Source of the DNA: Theobroma cacao
Taxonomy: Eukaryota > Streptophyta > Magnoliopsida > Malvales > Malvaceae
Assembly: GCF_000208745.1 (NCBI RefSeq)
Contig: NC_030855.1
Coordinates: 19,037,446-19,101,445, forward strand
Direction of reading: 5' to 3'
DNA length: 64,000 nucleotides
In this document: positions 54,950-64,000 of the stretch, one piece after another
Numbering within the stretch: position 1 is the first letter of the stretch
How the letters are laid out: every line of letters starts with the position of its first letter
Notes under the pieces: model-generated
Told to the model about the DNA's origin: nothing
Database searches by the model: none
Seen by the model: the letters and a program-made list of their open reading frames with translations, nothing else
Position numbers and translations under genes: made by a program

Positions 54950-55375
54950 TTTTTTCAACGGAATTTTCGTTGGAAACTTCAACCGGGTTTTAAATTTTTT
55001 TACTCTTAGAACTTTTTGATAGATTTCCAACAGAAAATTTTTCGTTAGAAATTCCGTCGGACATGGTGGTCTCCTTTTTTTTTTGCTCCCCAAAAATTTT
55101 TCCAACGAAAATTTCGTTGGAAATTCCGTCAGAAATGGTGGTCTCCTTTTTTTTTTGCTAGCCAAAAATATTTTTTCAACGAATTTCCAATGAAAATTCC
55201 ATTAGAAAAATTTGTTCCTGTTTTTTTGGCTCGCCAAAAATTTTTCCAATGGAATTTTTTCGTTGGAAAAAATGGATCGAAAATTTTTTAAATTTTCGTT
55301 GGAATTCCGTTGGAAATTTGTTAAAAATTTTCAACAAAAATTTTTTCGTCGGAAAAAACAAAATTTTTTGTAGTG
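54950..55375. repeat. right subterminal repeats of CACTA
   Basis: At least three tandem units of about 75-85 bp carry GGTGGTCTCC, a T-run, GC(T/C)CGCCAAAAATTTTTCC-like sequence and palindromic TTCCAACGAAATTTTCGTTG words. The left subterminal region holds the same words in a different arrangement. Confidence 0.7.
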
Positions 55376-56039
55376 TAAGTTATTGGGTCTAATTTATTAA
55401 ATTAAACAATTAAGTTAATTGAGATGGATTAATTGGCAATTACAAAATAGCTTTGTAATTAGGGTTTAAAATTAATCCAAGGTATAAATACCTTGCTATA
55501 GTCTCTAAACAAAAATGAAAGAGAACGGCGCATTAGAAATTCCTTTTGCCTTGCTGCTCCTTGTGTGAAGAAAAAATAGTTTTTCATTCACTTGATTTCT
55601 TTTATGTGTTTAGCCTCAAAATTTTGTGTGGATTATGAGTTTATGAAACTCATCTTTGCTGGGATATTGTAAAGGCATAGTGTTCCCAATCCTTAAAGAA
55701 GGATTTTCTAGTTCATTGGTGTAGATCACCGTTAGAGGCTCCACAAAGACTCCTTCGACAACTTTGGTTTGCAATATCAAGGCTAAGGTGCTTGAGCTTT
55801 TGAAGGCTGATTTGGTGCTTTAATAAATGATTCATCAACTTTTATTATTTAGGTAAAATGATATGATCATATACTTTTATTTTAGTTTAATTCTGTACTC
55901 AATTTGGTATGAAAGAAATCTTAAGAGGATGAGACATAATTTAATTTTTTAAATTTATTTTTACTGTGTTTTATTTGTATTTGATGCGTGATCATCTCTC
56001 ACCCAATACCTTTAACCAATGCCATACAACTACCCTTCT

Positions 56040-56835
56040 ATTATCCAGATTACTTGTCTCATTCCATGTCCTTAAAGCTCGTCTCATCAAGCTAGAAGTT
56101 GAAAAACATGAAGGGCTTGGGCCCCTATTTGGCTTTGTCAGTACAAAGTGAAATGGGGTTGTGATCAAATAGTGAGCAAAAGAGACAACTTTGAATCAGA
56201 TTAGGGAAATACTTTGTAACTTTCGTAGTAACCAGAAAACGATCGAGTCTGTTGCAAGTGACATATTCCTTGAAACTACACTAAGTAAACCTTCCAGGCG
56301 AAAAAGGTAAATCAATAAGTCCATAATCAGTAATGAAATTGTTAAAGTGACCCATTTAGCTATCCAAATGAACTCATCCAGACCTTTAATCAACAATCCT
56401 AACTGCATTCAAATCGCCACCAATACACCAGACAATGTTCCTTGAGCTCAGAATATTAAGAAGCTCATCCCTAAATTCCTGACGTTCCCCCTCGTCATTC
56501 GGTGCATAAAGATTCACAAGTCCACATTCCACATTATATAACTTCAATTTACCAATGATAAGGACGTACCTTCTATTTGTCATTCTACAATCAACTTCAA
56601 AAAAAACGTTACTCCAGATAGAGATAAGGCCTTTTGAAGCCCCAAGCAAATTTGCCACTACCCAACTGCAATCTCCTCTACCCCATAATCTTTCAATTAC
56701 TCTGTTACCTGAGTCCTGCAATTTAATTTCTTCAAGAAATAAAAACTGAGGCTTGTATTTTTGGGACAGAGATCGCATCGCACAAATCTTTTCAAGGCAC
56801 CCTAATCCTCTCACCTTCCAACATATGGCAAGCAT
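56040..56835 (-). pseudogene. LINE ORF2 endonuclease domain
   Basis: The minus strand from an ATG at 56835 encodes MLAICWKVRGLGC, then KPQFLFLEEIKL, VNLYAPNDEGERQEF and WCIGGDLNAVR, the signature series of APE-type LINE endonucleases. After a frameshift come RLDRFLVTTKV and SLFDHNPISL (normally SDHxPI), then GPKPFMFFNF. It continues across the LTR insertion into the polymerase region. Confidence 0.88.
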
Positions 56836-56960
56836 AAAAAAGAAAACCCGGACAACCACACACCGCAAACATTTGACTTCAACATTTCCTTAGCAGGATA
56901 AATGGGCACTTACTTACCAAGTGACGGTTTCACGTGAAATTAGTCTTGCCCATCCCCTTT

Positions 56961-58891
56961 TTATTTAACAAAAACTTTACCCATCTCTTCATCACAAAGA
57001 TCAAACTCCAAATCCACCTTCGTACCGATGTAGAGAGTTTCCTCGACCTCCTTTATGATAGCCTCATTTCGTCTAGCAATGTCGCTGTCAGACACTAGCT
57101 TAATTGAAATCTCAAACTTATTTTTACAATTCCTGACTCCTTTTTTGATTGCTTTCTTACCCCTCCATTTAGTGACTACTACCCTACACAGAGTAGCACG
57201 ACTCTTTGTTAGCTGATCGGAGTCGTTGGAGTGTCGTTCATCAGTAAGCATAATGGGGGCTCGCCCATTGTCAACAAAATCAACATCAGCATTCGAAACA
57301 TCTTCTCTCCCAGCTTTTTTTTTCCCCCAAATGTCGTTAATCTTGGATCAAGAATTACAGTATTCTCCACCAATTCTCGAGATAGCTCGTCCAAGGAAAA
57401 GCACAATCTAGGCATGTTCTCCATTATTTCTTGACTAGCGTTAAAAAGCCTATCAAGAGAGCCATATACAAGCCCAGTTGGTCTCGTAGCCATGTCCGTT
57501 TGATAGGAACTTATTGCAGATTCATCTAGTCTTTGAGCCTGGTCTCTCTCCACCACATTTACGAGCTTGGTATGCATTAGATAGATAGGCTCGGAACCTC
57601 ATGATCTAATGATCAATTCTTAACGTGTTCTGTTTGGCCATGATTCACTCTCGACTAGCCTACATTTTTAATTTGGTGCTCTGCCAATACCTCATTTGAA
57701 ATTCAAATTCAATCTACAAATTGACCCATCTAACCTTGGACTCGCCTGACTCGATGGCTCACCTATTGCACCACCATTTCTAGAGGAGGCAACTGATTGA
57801 ATTGAGCTATGGTTGCTACAAACGTTAAAGGAGTTCAAATGTATTTGTTCACTGTCATCGTTGTTGTCAATCGAAAGACATAACTTAACCCGACATCCAT
57901 TGATACAAAGTTCAACATCATCTGGAATTCTCACCTTATCTTTCACCATGATTAAGATCCTAGCATAGTCAAGCTTTTCTAATCTGCTAGTGATTGCTAT
58001 TTACTTCGATAACATTACCTTATAAGCTCCCAATATAATGGAAAACATCTATATGCCAAAGATGAATTGGTAGATTCTCAATTCTAACCCAAACAGCTGT
58101 TTTGAAACCAAGGGAATAAAGGGAGATGAACTTAAACCAAGTGTTAAACAGATCAGAGTAACTACCATGGATGACCTTCATTGTATCCGGGCTATCAAAC
58201 GTGATTAACACCTTTAACGCACCAAGTGTTCTAATTGTCATTGGGATACCTTCATTGAGCAGCCTAAATTGTATGAGATTAAGAGGAACTAACTCCCTCA
58301 TAGACGCAGTCACACTCTATCTCACCTATTCCATTTCACTGCCCGAAATGCTAATGTTGAGAATTATGAGATACTTTCTATTTAGCTCAACCCAAGCAGT
58401 ACGAGAAGGGTCTGCTTTTTGACATTGCGGTCATCATCCCGCTATTGACCTGTGCAAAGGGCTTCCTTGAATGATCTTATGGTACTCGAAGTAGCTTGAA
58501 TCTTACCTTTCTCTTGGTTGGCCAGCCTCTGGTTCTCCAATCTTTTTGGCCTAACCAGTTTGTTTTAAAGTGCTCTATTGACGATCATATTAAATCCATC
58601 AATTAGTCTCTCATCAGCTTGTGCTATTGCCCTCCATCTCTCTTCCACAGTTCTATATAGAACAAATGTAAAGGATGGTCTTTCATTCCTCACTAATCGA
58701 TTGGGCTTCCAGATGAAGATTTCGACAACAATACCAAGTTCTTGGAAAATGTTATTCAGTTGCTTCCAAGCAACCTTAGGGTCTAGATTTCCCACATAGA
58801 CAAAGAAAAGCCTACTCTTCTATCGCTTTGAAGTCTTATCCCAACTCTTTCCTACCTCAATCACTACTTGAATGAACGTGCTATTTTCCAT
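56961..58891 (-). pseudogene. LINE ORF1 (RRM-like, DUF4283-like)
   Basis: The minus-strand start at 58891 (MENSTFIQVVIEVGKSWDKT) leads, after a stop, into FFVYVGNLDPKVAWKQLNNI and FTFVLYRTVEERWRAI, an RRM fold as in plant LINE ORF1. A downstream block (58020-58313) with VRIENLPIHLWHIDVF matches the DUF4283 region. The tail at 56961-57251 is lysine-rich. Several frameshifts and stops are present. ORF1 proteins bind the element's RNA. Confidence 0.75.
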
Positions 58892-59385
58892 GCAGCCTTC
58901 TGTTGTCTCTCATTGCTCTCTAATCTACGAGACTAAATAAAATTTAACTAAATTTTTATTATTTTATTATATTCAATCAAGTTTTTGTACTTTCATTCTT
59001 GATCAAATAAATTTTTATAACTAATAATTAACTAATTATTATTAATTAAAACGTTTCTTATCATTTTATACTCACATAACGTTAATGTGAAAGGTGAAAA
59101 ATACAATATAGCAATGTCATCATGCCATGCCATCGTTTATTATAATATGTCAATATGTCACGTTAGTACTATGTCAATATTATATGATATAAAATAACAA
59201 ATAATATTTTAATTAAGTCAATAATTAATTTTAAAAATTTTTTTAACCAGAAATTAAAATATAAAAAATTATTTAATTTAAAATAAAAATATAAAAATTT
59301 AATCAAATGTATATAAAAATATAAAAATTTATTTAAATTTTTTAAAATAACTTAAAGCTTTTTGTTAATTATTATGTCAAAAGAA

Positions 59386-60762
59386 ATTATTCTGCCCAAA
59401 GAAAAAACTATATTGACATAAAATTAAACGCTTAACTTATGTTGGAAAGAGAACTGAAAACCGACGGTCATACCACATGGGCACGATGGTTGCGACGTCG
59501 TTTGGTATTTCGACGCCATTTCTAGCAAAAAGGCGACCTCGGCAAACCCTCAGCTAACAGCTTCTGTTCATTCATCAAAACCATTTTTCTCCCAAAAAAA
59601 TTTTTTTTCCTCTAATATTTTAGTCTAGTCCCCGCTGACAAACCCTAATATATCGTCCATTTTCTTCACAGGTTTCGATTCCCCTTCCTTTTTCGTCTTC
59701 TTTTTTAATTTTATTATTTGATTAACATTTAAAACAGAAAGTTAGGACTCAGATTTTACCCATATAAATTTTTTTGAGTCGTAAATTTTTGCTTAATTAC
59801 CTATTTTGATTGCAGACAAAACGGTGTAGAAGCAGAGAAAAGAACTGAAGATTTTTTTCTCAATCAGGCCGCGTTGATAGTTGAATTGTGCTCAAGTAAG
59901 AAGAAAAAAGAATTAACTTTTTTTTACTGTTTTACATTGGCAATTCAGGTTCTTTTAGCTAATTTATGTAAATTTATGGTTTTGATTTTTTTTCCTTTTT
60001 GTATGTGTTTGTCTGGTTTCGTGTTTTGTATGCGAAATTTATAGAAGGGAACTTAATGTTGCATTGGAAATAGTTTATTAAAAATTTCAAGTTGGTTTTA
60101 CTGGAATAAGGTTTCTAGTGTTGTGGGCGTTGGCGTGTGATGAGAAATTGAGTCGTTTCAGTTCGTCTGGAATTTCTGGGGCCCAACCAAGAACAATAGT
60201 AGCTTGATTGTTTAAAATCAAGAACAATGGTGGCTTGATTGTTTAATTTCTGCCACAGTAATTTACAACGTCATGTTGATTCTATATGCTGTTGCCATAT
60301 TTTTTTGTTATGAGAATTTATGTTCGAATTTATGTTGGCAGCTTTACTGTATGGATTAGGGGATATTAATATGATGGTTCAGAAAAGGTCTGTTAATCTG
60401 CACTCTTGATTAAAGCTTAGGAAAACTAGATTACATTATGGACTTCTTTGCATCTGTTTCTCGGTATCTTACTTGTGTTTCATCTAAACTATGTTGAATA
60501 GTTGTATGGGAGGCTCAATTGAGCTGCATCTTGTTTCCTCTGGTAATTCATTATGAAAAATCCTTTGGATCCGTTAGCACTTGTCATGTGGCCAATTTAT
60601 TCTTTTCCTGTCGGTAGTACATCACATATATTTCAGTAAGACTGATTAACAGATTCTGTGTTAAAAATGTGAGTGTATATTAATTCTGTTATCAGTATCA
60701 TATTTATAAAAGCTGACTATAGAATGATTCAATGGTGTTATGTTTTCCCTGAATAACTTAGA
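59386..60762 (+). promoter_or_regulatory. FLX-like 3 promoter, leader and probable 5' UTR intron
   Basis: A telo-box (AAACCCTAA) lies at 59640-59648. Pyrimidine-rich leader sequence follows, with likely splice signals (acceptor TTGCAG near 59812-59817, and later AG sites) before the ATG at 60763, so the 5' UTR is probably split by at least one intron. The exact transcription start and splice sites cannot be fixed. Confidence 0.4.
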
Positions 60763-62525
60763 ATGGCTGGGAGAAACCGCATTCCTCGCGAAGCCTTCAA
60801 TGACCGGCGTGGATTCCCTCCCGAAAGACCTTTCCTTCGTGGTCCTCCTTTGCCTCAGCCACCTCCTCATCCTGTGTTGTTGGAGGAAGAACTTGAAATG
60901 CAGCATGCAGAAATTCGGAGGCTTTTGACTGATAACCGCAGGCTGGTAGAAGATCGAATGGCTATGCAGCAAGAGCTTGGTGCTGCGAAGGAGGAAATTC
61001 ATCGTTTGAATCTTGTCATTGGTGAAATTCGTGTAGAACAAGAAGTGCACTCCAGGGAACTTATTGAGAAAGGCTTGAAACTGGAGGCAGATATCCGTGC
61101 AACTGAGCCATTGAAAAAGGAGGCTGTGCAACTACGTACGGAAGTTCAGAAACTGAAAAATGTTAGGCAGGAGCTAACTGGCCAAGTTCAGACCCTCAAG
61201 CAAGATGTTGCCAGGCTGCAAGTTGATAATCAACAAATACCTATTCTAAGGGCAGAAATTGATGGCCTGCACCAGGAGTTGATGCATGCAAGGTTTATAC
61301 CTGAATTCTTTCAGCCTTCTATTTTTTAAATTTTCCAGATGAAATGAACGTGCTTCCTTTCCATTGGGCATATAATTTGCAGCTCCACTTGCTATTATAG
61401 CCAATCATATATTTTTTAATGCTAAACTCAGAATTTATTTCATAGGACTGCTATTGATTATGAAAAGAAGGCAAATATTGAGCTGATGGAACAGAGACAA
61501 GCAATGGAGAAGAACATGGTCTCTATGGCACGAGAAGTTGAAAAGCTACGTGCAGAACTTGCTAGTGTTGATGGTAGACCATGGGCTGCCGGTATGACCT
61601 GTCTCTCTTTTATGTATCTGGTTGCAGTTTCTCCTTCAAATGTGAGTAGTGTGATGTTTGTTGTTTAGTATGCTGGCTCTTCAGTAGCTTTGGTCCCTTT
61701 GGTTCAGGATATGTTTCACACCTTTGTGTTTTTCTAGATTTCTTTCTTTTCTGTCACCAATCTGAAAGGATTTTCTAACCTTTTCCCACCAAGCCTAGTT
61801 GTATATAATCTGTGAGAAAAATTCTCAACTGTTCATTCAACCTCCATATCTTTCTGGTATGTATGGGGGTCCATTGTACCTTGGACTATCATCTTCTCTC
61901 ATCTCATAAGTGTCTTCCCCGCTGCCCCCTCTTTTTTTAATTTCAAAGGTTTGAATTTGAGACATTCAAGTGGGAAGTCTGAAGTTTGAATGTTTGGGGT
62001 GTCTCTCTTGGGGTCTCCATTCAACCTACATTGGTATTCCCTTATTGATATTTCTATTTTGAGTAACCCAAATTTGTTAGGATTTTGCCATGGTCTTTTG
62101 ATATACTCAATTTGAATGATAGTTACTACATTTTTCTCCCCCCTTTCTTCCCCTCTTCTTCATGTCTAGAGCTCATAAAATAATGGATTAGTTGATATTA
62201 TGGATTGTCTCTGAAGCATCAGTGTTTTATGTTGCTTCTGATCTCAATGTCTTAATGTATGATGGCGCAAGGTGGACCATATGGGATGAAATTCAACAGT
62301 TCTGAAGGTGCTTTTCCTGCTCCATATGAAGGATATGGCGTTCATCTGGTATTTATGCTCATCTTCTTGTTTGAATTTGTTAGTTTGACCATAAAGCTAT
62401 TACATCAGGTTTGTAATTTTTTCAGTTAAACATTTGTTTTCACTTAACAGGGTGTTGCTGACAAGGGTCCTTTCTATGGTCCCGGTCCTGCTGCTTGGGA
62501 GAAGCCTCGCATGACTCGTCGCTAG
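60763..62525 (+). CDS. FLXL3: FLX-like 3 coiled-coil protein
   Basis: The spliced product is 275 aa from exons 60763-61292, 61446-61591, 62272-62348 and 62451-62525. The start is the ATG of [13 protein letters not shown] proline-rich N-terminus ([19 protein letters not shown]) is followed by an almost unbroken charged coiled coil (about residues 40-225), then a Gly/Tyr/Pro-rich tail ([30 protein letters not shown]). This matches the FLX family and most closely, from memory, Arabidopsis FLX-like 3 (At1g55170, about 283 aa). FLX and FLL4 act with FRIGIDA to raise FLC and delay flowering; the role of FLX-like 3 is not established. No catalytic motif or membrane span is present. A nuclear, complex-forming role is inferred from the family only. 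Confidence 0.88.
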
Positions 62526-64000
62526 GAGAGTTATTGCTTGATGGAAGGAAGGAAGCGTTGCTGCTTTCAGCTGCCACTTGTGAAGTGCAAATGTTGATCA
62601 GCATGGAGTTCTTCATCTATGTGTGCATGCCACATCAGTAACTTTTATCTAATTACATTGTTAGTCATCTCAAACTTCTTATATAAGATTCTATGTTGCT
62701 TTCTGTTAATTGGTAGAGGAAGTGGTGTCCCTTATATATACATGAGATTGTGATGTGATAATTTGGACTTTTAGTGGGTCCAATTCTTCATTGCCAGTTT
62801 TTTTTTTCTTTTTTGTTGATTGTTTTTAGATCATTATTTTTAGCCCTTTTGCTTGATTATAACTAATATTTCTTTGGGTAGAAGTGCTGGGTAGTCGTCT
62901 TGGGTCCATTTGAAATTTATGGCCTATGAAGGAAGCTTTTGGTTACAACTTACAGGTTGATATACATGCTACCTTTTTGACCAATTTGGAAAGATTCCTT
63001 GAACAAGTTGTGTGTGATAGTAGATTGAAGAGGGATGCAATGAAGTTATGCCTAGCTGCAGAAAGATAATGTAATGTCCGATGGGATGGAAACTCTATGT
63101 TTTAGTCTTAATATAGATTATTTTAGTTACTAGGCTGTTGCGTGCAACACTTGAATACTAGTGTTGTGGTGGAGGGCATATTTCTCATGAAACGTGGAAG
63201 TTATCTCTCTGTGGATATTATTGGAGGTTGATATGTTAATCTTGAGTGCACGTTATTCTATGTGGATGAATAGGGTATTGTGTACCACGGTAGATTGTGG
63301 TTCTGAAGATGTGCACTTTGAGTATTTAATCTTGGCAGCAGAAGTGGGTGGAAGGATATTTTTCAACTTGTTTCAAAGGGTCACTTTATGGACGACGTTG
63401 TTACTTGATCTGTTAATTTTGAATGCATGCTATTCTTTCTGAGATGAATTGGATACCTTGAACCTTTGTAGAATCAAGATCTGCAGTTTTGGTATGTAAT
63501 TCAGGAGATTATAAATTGCATTTTTACCAGTACAGAAATTCCTGAGAATGAATTCTTATCTCTCAAGTGATAAGGACATTCTATTAGATGATAGTGAGAA
63601 GGATCTCATGCTCTAGAAGTAAATTGTTTAGAGTATTCATGAGTTGCCTTTTGTCTGCTTATGTTAGCTCTTATTTCTTGATGTCTGCTGTTGAAGTATA
63701 TGACGTACGGTTGCTTGCAAATTTTAGTGGTTTTGGTTTTAGGTAACTGGTGTTCTCCTTGCTACTCACTCTTAAGGGAGAATCATCTGTCTTAAATTTA
63801 CTGCAAAGTGCCTTTGTGTATCCATTATGCCTAGGTAACCATAGTTATATGGTTGTGTCTGAAGCTTGGAGGTGCAAGTGTTATAAGGAATATACAAACT
63901 GGCATGGTGTGTGTGAGCAGGGATTTGTTTGGGTTTCTTTTTTGGAATAGTTTTTATATTATTTGCCTTTTTGGAATATATAACATGGAAAACTGGCGCG
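62526..64000 (+). other. FLX-like 3 3' flank, no further gene
   Basis: The 3' UTR extends for a few hundred bases. ORFs at 63194-63442 and 63750-63950 have no domain. Segments near 63211-63290 and 63400-63460 share a loosely repeated pattern (TGTTAAT, then TTGA(G/A)TGCA, then GTTATTCT or GCTATTCT), a probable old local duplication. Confidence 0.45.

Larger units (their letters stand above)
50270..55375. mobile_element. CACTA (En/Spm) DNA transposon, non-autonomous
   Basis: Ends CACTACAAAAAAT (50270) and ATTTTTTGTAGTG (55375) are the inverted repeats of a CACTA transposon, flanked by a perfect 3-bp target duplication TAA (50267-50269 and 55376-55378). Subterminal regions (50270-50530 and 54895-55375) are packed with TTCCAACGGAAATTTCGTTG-type words in both orientations, typical of transposase-binding subterminal repeats. 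Length is 5106 bp including 770 unknown bases (53891-54660). Only a transposase tail is left in the readable sequence. Confidence 0.92.
48921..56008 (+). mobile_element. solo LTR inserted in the LINE (split by CACTA)
   Basis: Begins TGTTGGGATG at 48921 and ends CCCAATA at 56008, a one-base change from the canonical inverted ends TGTTGGG...CCCAACA. Near-identical 5-bp target duplications flank it (TCTTT at 48916-48920, CCTTT at 56009-56013). Removing it with one duplication restores the LINE frame exactly: codons for CMALVKEH lead straight into AKWHKEV, apart from one old stop. Its own length, excluding the CACTA element, is about 1.98 kb. No gag, pol or primer-binding site is present, so it is a solo LTR. 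A TATA box (GGTATAAATACC, about 55480-55492) near its right end suggests + orientation. Confidence 0.8.
45007..58939 (-). mobile_element. L1-type LINE retrotransposon, decayed and interrupted
   Basis: Reads on the minus strand from its 5' end at 58939 to a poly(A) tail seen as T9 at 45007-45015. It is flanked by a 12-bp target duplication with one mismatch: AAATTTAAATAA at 44995-45006 and AAATTTAACTAA at 58940-58951. Domains in order: RRM-like and DUF4283-like ORF1, APE-type endonuclease, reverse transcriptase with YADD, reverse-transcriptase zinc-binding domain, RNase H. Without the inserted LTR it is about 6.8 kb, full length for a plant L1. Many stops and frameshifts make it non-autonomous and old. 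Confidence 0.88.
44950..59385. mobile_element. hairpin MITE split by the LINE (outer layer of nest)
   Basis: The left arm (about 44950-45006) and the right part (58952-59385) are two pieces of one MITE of the family also found at 24457-24782. The left arm reads CTCAAAAAAACTTTTGAACT then ATTCAAGAAATTTAAATAA; after the LINE the sequence resumes with CTAAATTTTTATTATTTT and ends near TAATTATTATGTCAAAAG, which pairs with the left end. Removing the LINE and one copy of its target duplication gives a continuous element of about 490 bp that lines up with the intact copy. Outer ends are approximate. Confidence 0.65.

Overview
This is a stretch of plant nuclear DNA, almost certainly from a woody eudicot. 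It is AT-rich, the genes carry GT-AG introns, and the upstream regions hold plant promoter elements (telo-boxes, P1BS, BRRE). Repeats are mostly plant transposons, and two assembly gaps are present (42622-42770 and 53891-54660). The species cannot be fixed from the sequence. All six intact genes lie on the + strand. I rebuilt their exons by hand from splice signals and family conservation; every junction keeps the reading frame.

Layout: (1) 1-5.9 kb is gene-free and contains two adjacent, diverged copies of one MITE-like element (2748-4211). (2) 5.9-7.06 kb is an F-box gene broken by two compensating 1-base shifts. (3) 11.4-16.2 kb holds a tandem pair of HAD-family phosphatases (PECP1/PS2 type, 274 and 280 aa) with identical intron phases and P1BS phosphate-starvation sites upstream. 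(4) 18.0-23.8 kb is the DEAD-box RNA helicase RH20 (505 aa, 10 exons). (5) 25.1-30.4 kb is a small proline-rich single-pass membrane protein (187 aa) with a 4.5-kb intron. (6) 33.8-38.2 kb is a brassinosteroid C-23 hydroxylase, CYP90D1 type (479 aa, 8 exons), with a cluster of BZR1-type sites just upstream of the start. (7) 41.5-44.0 kb is a putative LTR-like repeat with a palindrome array and a TA/gap tract. (8) 44.9-59.4 kb is a four-level transposon nest: a MITE split by a 6.8-kb L1-type LINE, the LINE split by a 2-kb solo LTR, and the LTR split by a 5.1-kb CACTA element. (9) 60.8-62.5 kb is an FLX-like 3 coiled-coil gene (275 aa).

From memory, RH20, the small membrane protein and FLX-like 3 are neighbours in Arabidopsis (At1g55150-At1g55160-At1g55170). 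Here the last two are about 30 kb apart, separated by CYP90D1 and the transposon nest. The genes do not form a shared pathway. The phosphatase pair looks wired to phosphate starvation and CYP90D1 to brassinosteroid feedback. I found no convincing new molecular system. The most informative novelty is the transposon nest, whose insertion order can be read from target-site duplications and from exact restoration of the host element's sequence and reading frame.
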